A DNA stretch of 49,176 nucleotides from an uncultured Opitutales bacterium (GTDB taxonomy: Bacteria > Verrucomicrobiota > Verrucomicrobiia > Opitutales > Oceanipulchritudinaceae), in NCBI GenBank assembly GCA_913056355.1, contig CAJXMX010000002.1:1-49176 (forward strand), in the 5' to 3' direction. Under the pieces are notes generated by a model. That model was not told where the DNA came from, made no database searches, and worked only from the letters and a program-made list of their open reading frames with translations. This document shows, in pieces, positions 20,461-28,231 of the stretch. The position numbers and the translations under genes were made by a program. Every line of letters starts with the position of its first letter. The stretch's first letter is position 1.

Positions 20461-23268
20461 CTAGTTCTGGGGAAGCTGGCTGGAGGCGTGGAGGACCTCC
20501 AGCAGGCGGGCCTTGAGCTCGACCAGGTTCTGCGAGCTTTCCGTGTCCGGGGTCGGCTGGCTGGGCTCGATGTAGAAGGTGTCCACGGCCACCCGGCGCT
20601 CGGTCGAGATGCGGGCGAAGGTGATGTCGAACCCGTGCTCGGAAATGGTCCGGGCCAGCTTGTAGAGAAGCCCCAGCTCGTCGTTGGCCTCGATCTCGAT
20701 GATGGTCCGCTTGAGCGACAACTCGTGGTAGACATCGACCCGGACCGGTATCGCCGCCGGCAGGGTGACATCGCTCCGCATGTAGCTGGGCTGCTTGTAC
20801 TTCTCGGCCTGGGCGTTGATCTCGTTGAGGAGGTTCTTGTTGGTGATCAGGGCCTCTTCCAGGTGATGGGTGAACTCCTTCATGGCGTCCCGGTTCTTGA
20901 CCGGGCCGCCGGCCGGCTCACTGACATAGAAGGTGTCGATGGTGATGTGGTCGGCGCGCGAAAGGGCCTTGGAACTGACAATCGAGAGCCCCGCCAGGGT
21001 CAGGGCCCCGGCCAGCTTGTAGAACAGCCCGGCCCGGTCCCAGGTCACCACGTGGACCACGGTCAGGCCCAGGTTGAGGTCGTCCTCCCATTCCACGACC
21101 GGGACCAGGGAGCCCAGGGAATCCGCCTGGGTGATGTTTTCCAGCAGCTTGTGGATCATCTGCAGGTGCAGGACGATTTCCTTTTCGCTGTGATAGCTGA
21201 AATAGCGGTCGGGGAGGAGGTTGAAATGGGCTTCAACTTCCTCTTCCGAGAGGTTGTCTATTTTCTTGAGAATGTGGGCAGGCGAGATCATTGGCAGCGC
21301 AGGCGGGGTATGAGTCGGCGATTGGAGATAACCCAGGGTGATCTTGTAGAGCTGGTGATGCATGGCATCCTTGAACCCGTTCCACAAGTTGCGGGATGTT
21401 CCGCGGGCGTCGCAATAGGTGAGCACGTACAGGTAGCGTAGCTGCTCGCCGTTGCGGACCAAGCGGGAGAACATCCTGGCGGTTTGCGGGTCATCAAGGT
21501 CATACCTCTGCCAGATTCGTGCCATTTCCAGGTGATTCTTGATGAGGAAAAGAATTTTTTCGCGGGCTTTCTCCACCACCTGCATGCGTTCGAGGATCGG
21601 AACCGCCATTTCCGCGCCGATGGCGGCATGATCCTCGATGCCGCGCGATTTGCCGATGTCATGCAGGAAGAGGACCAGGTACAGGAGGCCGGGCAGGTCC
21701 GTCTCCTCAAGGGCCTGGCGGTACTTGCGGTTCAATTCCGGTTCCTCGCCCGAGAAGACGCCGTCCAGCACCCGGATGGTCTTGAGGACATGCTCGTCCG
21801 CGGTGTAGCGGTGGTAGTACTCATGCTGGACGAGGCAGTGCAGGCCGCCCCATTCGGGAACGAAGCGGGGCAGGACGCCGGTGGTGTTCATCAGGTCCAG
21901 GGTCGGGTAGACGTCGCCCTTGGACTGCAGGATGGAACGGAAGGACCGGTTGGCCTCCTCGGACTTGATGAGCTCGTCATTGATCAGCTCGAGATTCTCC
22001 TCGATCAGGCGCTCGAGGTCGAAATCCAGCTCCAGGCCGCGGGTCTGGAGATGACGGAAGACACGGATCAGGCGAACCGGGTCCTGGACAAAGACCTGCG
22101 GGGAATCGGACATCAGGACCTTCCCCTGGACCATGAAGCCGTCGAAGCGCTCCGGCTTGCCGAGGCGGCGGGACTCGAGGACCGACTGGAAGGAGACGGT
22201 GGTCTGGGCATTGATGGAGAGCCGTTTCTCGAGGTAGCGGGAAAGATGGTAAATGGTGTAGGCCGCGCGGTAGTAGTCCTTCATGAAGGCCTCCACGCGG
22301 GGAAAAATGGGGCGGTGGCGGTAGCCGATGGCCCAGGCGATTTTGGGCTGCTTCTCGAGGTCCAGCAGGTCGGTGGCGCGCTTGCTCTGGAAATGCAGCT
22401 CGTTGCGGACCCGGAGCAGGAAATCGTAGGAGCGGATCAGGTCGTCGTGCTCCTTCTGCCGGATCAGGCCCAGCTTGACCAGGTCGCTGAGGTCGCGTCC
22501 GTCGTACTGCAGGCGGGTCATCCAGAGAATGTTCTGGTAGTCGCGCAGGCCGCCGACCCCGCTCTTGATGTCGGGCTCCTGCAGGAAGACGGTGTTGCCG
22601 TTCTTGCCGCGCCGCTCCTCCTGGTCCTCCAGGCGCTGCTTGAGGTAGACCATGACGTTGTCCTTGCGGATGAAGCGGTCGTACTCCCGGGCAAACTGCT
22701 GGTGGAGGCGCTTGTTGCCGCAGATCAGCCGGGCCTCCAGCATGGCGTTCTTGCTCTGCTCGTCCTCCATGGCCTCGGCCAGGGCCTCCTTGACGGTCCG
22801 GGTGCTGTGGCCGACCTTGAGGTTGAGGTCCCAGAGCATGTAGAGGATGCTGTCGTTGAAGATCCGCTGCATTTCCGGGAACTGGGGCGAGCGGACCCGG
22901 TGCGGATAGAGGAACATCAGGTCCACGTCGCTGAAGGGGCACAGCTCGGCCCGGCCGTAGCCGCCCAGGGCCAGCAGGGAGACATCCGCGCAGAGCTTGC
23001 CGTGCTTTTCGCGGATCCGCGCGCAGGCCAGGTCGTGCAAATGCTCGAGAAGCACGTCCACGGCGATCGAGCGGCAATGCACCACCCGCAGCCCGCTCCC
23101 TCCGTTGCGGTGATAGCGGCTCACCCATTCGTTGGAACGCTTGAGGTATTCACGGTAGCGGGACAGCTGCTCGGCCTGCGGCGCCGAGGTGTCCGGCAGC
23201 TTCAGCCGGGCCGCCAGCTGGCTCATCTTCTCCTTGAATTTCTCCGGTTTTGGCAACGAATAGGCCAC
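20461..23268 (-). CDS. glnD: [Protein-PII] uridylyltransferase/uridylyl-removing enzyme
   Basis: A 935-residue bifunctional nitrogen sensor. The nucleotidyltransferase motif GGYGRAEL(C)PFSDVD spans 102-116 with D114 and D116. The GlnD/PII-UTase helical domain follows, then an HD domain with H536-D537 in FLHDIGKSRGIEDHA. Two C-terminal ACT domains (about 735-805 and 850-925, the second with NDELGLLYKLARTI) bind glutamine. It uridylylates PII when glutamine is low and deuridylylates it when glutamine is high. The start is a GTG; an in-frame ATG 14 codons later is possible. It is divergent from the Rrf2 regulator. Confidence 0.95.
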   Translation of the reverse strand: MAYSLPKPEKFKEKMSQLAARLKLPDTSAPQAEQLSRYREYLKRSNEWVSRYHRNGGSGLRVVHCRSIAVDVLLEHLHDLACARIREKHGKLCADVSLLALGGYGRAELCPFSDVDLMFLYPHRVRSPQFPEMQRIFNDSILYMLWDLNLKVGHSTRTVKEALAEAMEDEQSKNAMLEARLICGNKRLHQQFAREYDRFIRKDNVMVYLKQRLEDQEERRGKNGNTVFLQEPDIKSGVGGLRDYQNILWMTRLQYDGRDLSDLVKLGLIRQKEHDDLIRSYDFLLRVRNELHFQSKRATDLLDLEKQPKIAWAIGYRHRPIFPRVEAFMKDYYRAAYTIYHLSRYLEKRLSINAQTTVSFQSVLESRRLGKPERFDGFMVQGKVLMSDSPQVFVQDPVRLIRVFRHLQTRGLELDFDLERLIEENLELINDELIKSEEANRSFRSILQSKGDVYPTLDLMNTTGVLPRFVPEWGGLHCLVQHEYYHRYTADEHVLKTIRVLDGVFSGEEPELNRKYRQALEETDLPGLLYLVLFLHDIGKSRGIEDHAAIGAEMAVPILERMQVVEKAREKILFLIKNHLEMARIWQRYDLDDPQTARMFSRLVRNGEQLRYLYVLTYCDARGTSRNLWNGFKDAMHHQLYKITLGYLQSPTHTPPALPMISPAHILKKIDNLSEEEVEAHFNLLPDRYFSYHSEKEIVLHLQMIHKLLENITQADSLGSLVPVVEWEDDLNLGLTVVHVVTWDRAGLFYKLAGALTLAGLSIVSSKALSRADHITIDTFYVSEPAGGPVKNRDAMKEFTHHLEEALITNKNLLNEINAQAEKYKQPSYMRSDVTLPAAIPVRVDVYHELSLKRTIIEIEANDELGLLYKLARTISEHGFDITFARISTERRVAVDTFYIEPSQPTPDTESSQNLVELKARLLEVLHASSQLPQN

Positions 23269-23364
23269 GATTGCAGAACTATGGAGCGCCCCTTCACGAA
23301 TGCAAGGCGTGCTTTTGGACCCCTCCCGGGAAGCCGATTCAGCGCTTTCTTATTAAAATAAGGT

Positions 23365-23394
23365 TTGAAACCCAAGATTAAAACGGCCTACACT
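23365..23394 (+). promoter_or_regulatory. Candidate rrf2 promoter with operator-like palindrome
   Basis: TTGAAA (23365-23370), an 18-bp spacer and TACACT (23389-23394) lie directly before the ATG at 23400. The transcript would start at or next to the start codon, so the mRNA could be leaderless. GGTTT-G-AAACC (23362-23372) is a perfect 5-1-5 inverted repeat over the -35 box, well placed for autorepression. A second inverted repeat, CTTAT-N4-ATAAG (23349-23362), abuts it. Confidence 0.5.
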
Positions 23395-23399
23395 GGTTC

Positions 23400-23813
23400 A
23401 TGAAATTAAGCCTGAAAGTGGAATACGCCTGCCAGGTCCTGGCCCAGCTGGGATACACCCGGGATGCCCCCGAGCTGCCCCATATCGAGGACCTGGCCCG
23501 GGCGGAGGCGGTTCCCTCGAATTACCTCGTGCAGATCCTCAACGAACTGCGCACGGCAGGCTTGATCAACAGCAAGCGGGGCAAGCAGGGCGGCTATGCG
23601 CTGGCCCGGTCCCCGCAGGAGGTGACCCTGTACGACATCATGCGGGCCGTGGAAGGGGAGGTGCTCTCCCACAGCCAGCCCGGCGAGGGGGCTTCCTCGA
23701 GGAAGACTTCCGCGGTCTGGTCGGAAATTTCGGCCCGTTTCGAGGACCTGCTCAAGGGCTTCACCGTGGAGGACCTGATGAGCTCCACCGGCGAGCACAT
23801 GTGGTACATCTAG
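23400..23813 (+). CDS. Rrf2-family transcriptional regulator
   Basis: A 137-residue winged-helix regulator. It shows the Rrf2 pattern: MKLSLKVEYACQVLAQLG, IEDLARAEAVPSNYLVQILNELRTAGLINSKRGKQGGYALAR and the EVTLYDIMRAVEGE segment. The three clustered cysteines that hold an Fe-S cluster in IscR or NsrR are absent; the only cysteine is C11. It is thus closer to the CymR-like, cluster-free members, which respond to other ligands or partners. Target genes are not evident. Autoregulation is suggested by the palindrome over its own promoter. It converges on mgtE with 6 bp between stops. Confidence 0.9.
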   Translation: MKLSLKVEYACQVLAQLGYTRDAPELPHIEDLARAEAVPSNYLVQILNELRTAGLINSKRGKQGGYALARSPQEVTLYDIMRAVEGEVLSHSQPGEGASSRKTSAVWSEISARFEDLLKGFTVEDLMSSTGEHMWYI

Positions 23814-23814
23814 A

Positions 23815-23829
23815 CCTCCTCAGAGGAGG
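23815..23829. terminator. Short stem-loop between rrf2 and mgtE
   Basis: CCTCC-TCAGA-GGAGG forms a 5-bp stem across the 6-bp gap between the convergent rrf2 and mgtE stop codons. It is small and has no T-tract, so it is only a weak terminator candidate. Confidence 0.2.
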
Positions 23830-25208
23830 AACATCGATCCCAGGGTGAGGAAAATGAAGAAGCCCCCGGTGTCGGTGACGAAGGTCAGCAGGATTGAGGA
23901 GACCTGGGCCGGATCCTGGTTCAGCCGGAGGAGGACCAGGGGGATCAGGGTCCCGGTCAGGCAGCCCACGGCGAGGTTGATGACCATGGCCGCGAGGACG
24001 ATTGCGGAAAGCCGCCAGGGACCCCCGAAGAAGGCCACCATGAGGGCGGCCAGGAGCCCGATGAGGAGGCCGTTGATGAGGCCGATGGCGGCCTGCCGGA
24101 GGAGAATGCTGCGGGAATCCCCGTCCTTGACCTGACCCAAAGCGATGGAGCGGATGGTGATGGCCAGGGACTGCTGGCCGCTGTTGCCGCCGACCCCGGC
24201 GATGATGGGCATGATGGCGGCCAGGATGGGGAGGGCCCCGATCTGCTGCTCGAAGAGCTTGACCACGGTGGCGGCGATAAAGGCGGTGGCGAGGTTGACG
24301 GCCAGCCACGGCTGGCGGCGGCGGATGCTGAAAAGGATCTCGTCGTGGATGTCCTCGTCCCCGCCGGCACCGGCCAGTTTCTGCATGTCCTCGGTGGCCT
24401 CTTCCTGGATGACGTCGAGGACGTCGTCGTGGGTGATGACCCCGAGGAGGGTGTTCCGCCCGTCCACCACCGCGATGTCGGGAAGGTTGTACTCGGCCAT
24501 CAGGAGGGCCACGTGCTCCTTGTCCATCTCCGGTTTGCAGACCCCGCGGATATCCGTCCGCATGATGGTGCTGATCTTCTGGCTGGGCCGGGCCTGGATC
24601 AGCTTGCGGAGGGAGACGATGCCCTTCAGCTGGTGGCGGTTGTTGACCACGTAGACGTAGTGCAGGTCCTCGTGCTTGTCGGCGAATTCCCGGATCAGGG
24701 CGGTGGCCTCGTCGACGGTCATGTCCTCGGTGGCGGTATCGACCTCGGTGGTCATGATCCCGCCGGCGGTATCCGGATCGTAGGCCAGGAGTTCCTCGAT
24801 GGACTCGCGGGAATCCTGCTCCAGGCGGGCCAGGATGCGGTCCCGGACCTCCGGATCGAGCTCGGCCACGACGTCCGCCGCGTCGTCCGGCTCAAAGTCG
24901 TCGAGAATGCGGGCCGCCCGGGGCAGGCGCATTTCGGAAAGGACCTCCGCGGCTTCCTCCTCGTCCATTTCGGAAAGGACCTCTGCCGCCCGCTCGGTGG
25001 AGAGCTGACGGAGGACATGGCGGGCGTCCTCGACCTCGAGGCGCTCCAGGAACTGGGCCACCGTGAAGGAGGAGGTGGCGCCCAAACGCACCGCGTTGAG
25101 GTTGGCCAGTTCCTCGCGCGGCCATTCCATCAATTCCTCATGGGAATAGGACAGGTCCGGGCGTTCAGCAGTGCTTTCCATGGCGGCTGGGGGAAGGTTC
25201 GGAGGCAT
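23820..25208 (-). CDS. mgtE: MgtE-type magnesium transporter
   Basis: A 462-residue Mg2+ channel/transporter. The acidic N domain of helical repeats (VLSEMDEEEAAEVLSEM, DDAADVVAEL) spans about 30-150. A CBS pair follows (about 150-275, with DEATALIREFADKHEDLHYVYVV and LPDIAVVDGRNTLLGVITHDDVLDVI). Five membrane segments end the protein, with the conserved GVGGNSGQQSLAI and VTDTGGFFIFLTLG, whose Asp is the selectivity-filter residue. Mg2+ bound at the acidic N and CBS domains closes the pore. It begins 49 bp after the metallophosphatase gene on the same strand. I saw no M-box riboswitch upstream. Confidence 0.95.
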   Translation of the reverse strand: MPPNLPPAAMESTAERPDLSYSHEELMEWPREELANLNAVRLGATSSFTVAQFLERLEVEDARHVLRQLSTERAAEVLSEMDEEEAAEVLSEMRLPRAARILDDFEPDDAADVVAELDPEVRDRILARLEQDSRESIEELLAYDPDTAGGIMTTEVDTATEDMTVDEATALIREFADKHEDLHYVYVVNNRHQLKGIVSLRKLIQARPSQKISTIMRTDIRGVCKPEMDKEHVALLMAEYNLPDIAVVDGRNTLLGVITHDDVLDVIQEEATEDMQKLAGAGGDEDIHDEILFSIRRRQPWLAVNLATAFIAATVVKLFEQQIGALPILAAIMPIIAGVGGNSGQQSLAITIRSIALGQVKDGDSRSILLRQAAIGLINGLLIGLLAALMVAFFGGPWRLSAIVLAAMVINLAVGCLTGTLIPLVLLRLNQDPAQVSSILLTFVTDTGGFFIFLTLGSMFLL

Positions 25209-25257
25209 ATTTTCCTGAACGATCCGCTCCGGTCAAAGCGAATCCAAGGGGACTTGC

Positions 25258-25953
25258 TTAATCGTCCACGTAGCGGCGGCGGGCATGGGCCCGGTAGAAG
25301 TCCCAGTCCGGGAGGCTGAGGCCGGTCAGCTCGTAGCCGTACACGCAGCCGGTGTCGAGACCGGTGGCGAGGGGATGCCGGAGGGGATGGGGGCGCGGGG
25401 TATGGCCGTAAATGACATGTTCCGGGCCGGTCCACTGGTTGGCCCAGGGCTTGCCGTTGGGGGCGTCGGAACGCTTCCGGGGAACGCCCTTGTTGTCGAG
25501 GACCTGGATCCAGGTGACCATGCCCGGGTCCTGCTCCTGCCAGGGAATGCCGGGGGCGAAGCCGCCGTGGGTGATGAGCAGGTTCCGCGAGGGGATCCGG
25601 ATCACGTGCGGCCAGTTCTCGATCCATTGCCAGTCCGCTTCCTGCAGGGCGTTGAAGGTGGCCAGGTCCTTGCTCTTGAGCAGGTCCGGGTTGCCGGCCT
25701 TCCAGGCTTGCAGCAGGCGCTGCTCGTGGTTGCCGAGGACCGAGACAATCTTCCGCTCCCGGGCCAGCTCGAGGGTGGCCCGGCTGTCCGGGCCGCGGTT
25801 GATGAGGTCCCCGACCGCGATGATGCGGTCGTTTTCGCCCGGGGAAAAGGCCTCGATGAGGGTCTCCAGTTCCTCCACGCAGCCATGGACGTCCCCGATG
25901 ACAAGGATCCGTCCCGGGCAGGGAGGCAGGGTGCTGATATGGAGATTGGCCAT
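25258..25953 (-). CDS. Metallophosphatase (PPP-type serine/threonine phosphatase-like)
   Basis: A 231-residue calcineurin-like phosphatase. The two-metal motifs are readable in order: GDVHGC, GDLINRGPDS and GNHEQR, then LLITHGGFAP and IYGHTPR. These place it with the bacterial PrpA/ApaH-like group, which acts on phosphoproteins or diadenosine tetraphosphate; which applies here cannot be told. The ATG at 25953 (MANLHIS) is used; a GTG at 25977 would add eight residues. It is the first gene of a likely two-gene unit with mgtE. Confidence 0.88.
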   Translation of the reverse strand: MANLHISTLPPCPGRILVIGDVHGCVEELETLIEAFSPGENDRIIAVGDLINRGPDSRATLELARERKIVSVLGNHEQRLLQAWKAGNPDLLKSKDLATFNALQEADWQWIENWPHVIRIPSRNLLITHGGFAPGIPWQEQDPGMVTWIQVLDNKGVPRKRSDAPNGKPWANQWTGPEHVIYGHTPRPHPLRHPLATGLDTGCVYGYELTGLSLPDWDFYRAHARRRYVDD

Positions 25954-25982
25954 CTCCCGACTGATAGCGGGATTCACGGAAC

Positions 25983-26052
25983 GGGGTCAAACCTTGGATT
26001 TTGGCATGGAGCCGAATCCGGGGATCGACTCCCTTCGCTTTGGATTGACCCC
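25983..26052. repeat. REP-like element with inverted GGGGTCAA ends
   Basis: GGGGTCAA (25983-25990) and TTGACCCC (26045-26052) are inverted repeats that bound a 70-bp intergenic stretch; with one mismatch the arms extend to 11 bp. The ends resemble REP elements mobilised by RAYT transposases, which often begin with GGGGTC. No transposase gene is nearby. Confidence 0.35.
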
Positions 26053-26079
26053 GGACTTACACCGACATACAGACCCACC

Positions 26080-26574
26080 ATGGACATCGCCATCAGATCC
26101 GTGGACAAGGTTTCCGCCCTTTCCGGCGCCGAGTTTGTGCCGGGGGACCTGGCCTGGAGCTACCTCTACCGCTCTCCGGAGGGAATCCTGGAGCGGGTGG
26201 ACATCCTCGATGGCGAACAGGAGCAGCTGGAGCTGGAGGGCCCGGTGGTCTGCCGCTGGAGCCACCGTATCAAGGACCGCGAGACCAGCGAGGCGGAGGA
26301 GAAGCGGGCGGCCCTGCAGTCGGCGGACGAGGTCTTCCTGAGCCTGTTCGAGGAAACCGGGGAGGAGGACCCGGCGGCAGCCGAATCGCGGGAACGCCTG
26401 AAGTTTTTCCTGGCCCTGCAGCTGCAGCGGAAGCGGATCCTGCGCCCGCTGGGGGGCCGGCGCTTCAAGCACATGCCGAGCGGGCGCGAGCTGACGGTCC
26501 CGGACCTGGAGATCACCCCGGAGCTGCTGGCCGGATTCCAGGGGGAAATCGGCCACATGGGCATGCCGAGGTGA
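26080..26574 (+). CDS. Hypothetical cytoplasmic protein
   Basis: A 164-residue charged, soluble protein, starting MDIAIRSVDKVSALSGAEF, with no signal peptide or membrane segment. I do not recognise a family. The pattern (short beta-rich start, acidic middle at about 70-105, then basic KRILRPLGGRRFKHMPSGREL) suggests a small folded protein, not a random frame, and codon use is like that of the flanking housekeeping genes. The frame is open far upstream, but that part lies antisense to the phosphatase; the ATG at 26080 is the first one clear of it. It is followed by the hairpin array. Confidence 0.6.
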   Translation: MDIAIRSVDKVSALSGAEFVPGDLAWSYLYRSPEGILERVDILDGEQEQLELEGPVVCRWSHRIKDRETSEAEEKRAALQSADEVFLSLFEETGEEDPAAAESRERLKFFLALQLQRKRILRPLGGRRFKHMPSGRELTVPDLEITPELLAGFQGEIGHMGMPR

Positions 26575-26589
26575 ATCAGGATTGTCTCT

Positions 26590-26605
26590 CACGGAGGCAC
26601 GGAGG
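26590..26605 (+). repeat. CACGGAGG direct repeat
   Basis: Two tandem CACGGAGG units lie 15 bp after the hypothetical gene, at the left end of the 454-bp gene-free stretch 26575-27028. Copies of this phrase in other genomes are often dispersed repeats; this is a weak, purely descriptive call. Confidence 0.4.
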
Positions 26606-26676
26606 GACAGGACAGGATTCCTGTTTCGATTTGGAGGGGAAACACGGGAAGGGCAATCGCCATTCCCCTCACCAAG

Positions 26677-26983
26677 GACGGCCAAAGGCCGGACCCTATA
26701 CCAGCCCCGACCGGAGGTCGGGGTCAATGGTGCGGAAAATGGCGCGAGGGCCATCGGCCCGGTCCCATATCCCATGCTTGGAATGGTGACATGTTGCCGG
26801 GCCGTTGGCCCTGCAATTTGTTTTCGGAATGCGTACCCAGCCCTGCGCCCCGCCCGTTGGGCGGTGCTGCGGACTGGGCTGGTATAGGGTCCGGCCTTTG
26901 GCCGTCATGGCGAGTCTTCGCCGTTTCCCCGGGTCACGCTGGCGCGTGACCCGCGGCTACCCTGTTCGATCCCTGCGGGATCG
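26677..26983. repeat. Array of GC-rich hairpins with a 31-bp inverted repeat
   Basis: The gene-free stretch holds eight short perfect hairpins: CGGCC-AAA-GGCCG (26679-26691), CCCCGACC-GGA-GGTCGGGG (26705-26723), GGGCC-ATC-GGCCC (26748-26760), GGGCC-GTT-GGCCC (26799-26811), CCGCCC-GTT-GGGCGG (26850-26864), CGGCC-TTT-GGCCG (26892-26904), a 10-bp stem with loop TGGC (26930-26953) and CGATCCC-TGC-GGGATCG (26967-26983). Seven of eight loops are 3 nt, while the stem sequences differ. The segments 26677-26707 and 26876-26906 are perfect reverse complements over 31 bp and enclose the first half of the array. No coding frame here is convincing. Confidence 0.8.
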
Positions 26984-27028
26984 CTCTGGGAGGCGGGTGT
27001 CTGTATGGACCCTCCGAGGCCGCCGATC

Positions 27029-27952
27029 CTAAAACAGGCTGACCTCGACGCGGAAGGTGCCGGTCTCGCCGGCGCCGACCCAGTGCAGGCCCTTGCCGTG
27101 TTCGGCGGCGTTGGGCGGGCCCATCCAGGGCTCGACACAGTAGTAGGGAGCGTCCTCCGATTCCGACCAGGTGACCACCGAGTAGCCCCGCTGGGGGACC
27201 GGATCCTCCCCGATGATCAGGTGCAGGTCCTCCTCGCCGCCCTTGGGCCCGAAGGAGACCCGGTTGTGCCGGAGCTGCCAGTGGATTCGGTCCAGCAGGG
27301 CTGTATCGGAAAGGTCATGACAGGAATCGCGGCACTTCTGCATCACCAGCTTCCCGTCCGGCCCGTGGCAGGCGCACTTGCGGGCCTCCATGTTGAGCTG
27401 GTAGTCCCGGCGCCGGGCGTCCGGGTGCCAGGGCAGGTTGAAGTAGAAATGGTGCCCCGCCGACCAGGGAACGGGATCCGGGCCGTGGTTCTGTAGCGAA
27501 AGAGTGACGACAAAGGCCAGCTCCTGGAAGCGGTACTCGACGCTGAAGGTGTAGTCGAAGGGGTAGGCCGACCGGGCCGTCTCGCCGGGTTCGAGGTGTC
27601 CCAGGATATGGTCGTCGGAGCGGGAATCGACCGCGAAGACGCCGTCCCGGGCGAATCCGTGCCGCGGCATGGGGAGGCGGTCGCCGGTGGTGGCCCGCCA
27701 GTGGTTCTCCAGTCCGCGGTCGTAGCTGCGCCCGGCGAAGGGAAAGAGGATCGGGTTGCCGCCGCGGATGTTGGGAAAGGGTCGGCCTTGCGGATCGTCC
27801 GGCCAATAGAGGATCGGCCGCTCCCCGCGGACGGTGTGCAAATCCCAGCGCATCAGGCGGAATCCGGCCTGCGGGGCCATCTTGAAGCTGGAGGAGCCGA
27901 CGGTGAAGGTCTCCACGGGAATGCCGTTGGGCCCGGTTTGTGAATCAGCCAT
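27029..27952 (-). CDS. Aldose 1-epimerase (galactose mutarotase)-like protein
   Basis: A 307-residue beta-sandwich protein of the aldose-epimerase superfamily. Family features include GGNPILFPFAGR near residue 65, the conserved MPRHGFARD (catalytic-type His, about 98), SAGHHFYFNLP (about 167) and VEPWMGPPNA with the acidic residue near the C-terminus. Such proteins interconvert sugar anomers or act on hexose 6-phosphates. The exact sugar is unknown, and the cysteine-rich insert CACHGPDGKLVMQKCRDSC (about 195) is unusual. The ATG at 27952 is used; a GTG two codons upstream is possible. The gene is flanked by the hairpin array and a tandem 12-bp repeat. Confidence 0.8.
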   Translation of the reverse strand: MADSQTGPNGIPVETFTVGSSSFKMAPQAGFRLMRWDLHTVRGERPILYWPDDPQGRPFPNIRGGNPILFPFAGRSYDRGLENHWRATTGDRLPMPRHGFARDGVFAVDSRSDDHILGHLEPGETARSAYPFDYTFSVEYRFQELAFVVTLSLQNHGPDPVPWSAGHHFYFNLPWHPDARRRDYQLNMEARKCACHGPDGKLVMQKCRDSCHDLSDTALLDRIHWQLRHNRVSFGPKGGEEDLHLIIGEDPVPQRGYSVVTWSESEDAPYYCVEPWMGPPNAAEHGKGLHWVGAGETGTFRVEVSLF

Positions 27953-27968
27953 GCCCACAGGTTAAACC

Positions 27969-28009
27969 ATTATCCGGGCAGGGAAAGCGAGAAGCGAATT
28001 ATCCGGGCA
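27969..28009 (-). promoter_or_regulatory. Direct repeat with two GATAAT -10-like boxes
   Basis: The 12-mer ATTATCCGGGCA occurs at 27969-27980 and 27998-28009. Read on the minus strand each copy is TGCCCGGATAAT, which ends in a -10-like GATAAT upstream of the epimerase gene (start 27952). Tandem promoters or paired regulator sites are possible; no clear -35 box was found. Confidence 0.3.
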
Positions 28010-28017
28010 TAAAAGAA

Positions 28018-28047
28018 GGCAGGCGGCCTACCCCTAAGCCGCCTGCC
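28018..28047 (-). terminator. Strong rho-independent terminator
   Basis: GGCAGGCGGC (28018-28027) pairs perfectly with GCCGCCTGCC (28038-28047) around a 10-nt loop. Read leftward it is followed by TTCTTTTAT, as expected for the end of the xseA transcript and the small ORF after it. An AT-rich tract on the other side would allow weak function in reverse. Confidence 0.75.
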
Positions 28048-28063
28048 ATTATTTTCTATTTCA

Positions 28064-28210
28064 CTACTCCTTATATGTTACCCCAAAACTCCCTTTCGGG
28101 AAATTTAGTATGCCCTCACTAATCGCCATTTCGTCCCGGAGATCAAGTCCAAAACGCCAAATTTCTTCCAAAAACTGCCATTTTACATCACTGTAACAAT
28201 AATTCCGCAT
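28064..28210 (-). CDS. Possible small protein (48 residues) downstream of xseA
   Basis: An ATG-started frame of 48 codons begins 21 bp after the xseA stop and ends 16 bp before the strong terminator, so it fills the leader-to-terminator space almost exactly. The product starts MRNYCYSDVKWQFLEE and ends FPKGSFGVTYKE; it is mixed in composition, with no membrane segment. It is not XseB, which is a coiled-coil protein with a different pattern. The region is much more AT-rich than xseA. There is only a weak GGAA ribosome site. It could be a real small protein, a non-coding RNA, or chance. Confidence 0.35.
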   Translation of the reverse strand: MRNYCYSDVKWQFLEEIWRFGLDLRDEMAISEGILNFPKGSFGVTYKE

Positions 28211-28231
28211 TTTTCCGGGAAGATTTACAAT

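Noticed and set aside
19126-23361. Long rightward open frames across the histidine kinase and glnD
   Set aside because: They are antisense shadows of two well-supported genes; their composition is that of reversed coding sequence.
25209-25257. Mg2+ riboswitch (M-box) before mgtE
   Set aside because: The gap is only 49 bp, too short for the element, and no conserved pairing is visible.
25285-26079. Upstream extension of the hypothetical gene at 26080
   Set aside because: The extension lies antisense to the metallophosphatase; the first start clear of that gene is 26080.
28064-28210. XseB (exonuclease VII small subunit)
   Set aside because: The 48-residue product lacks the XseB helical pattern and is too short.
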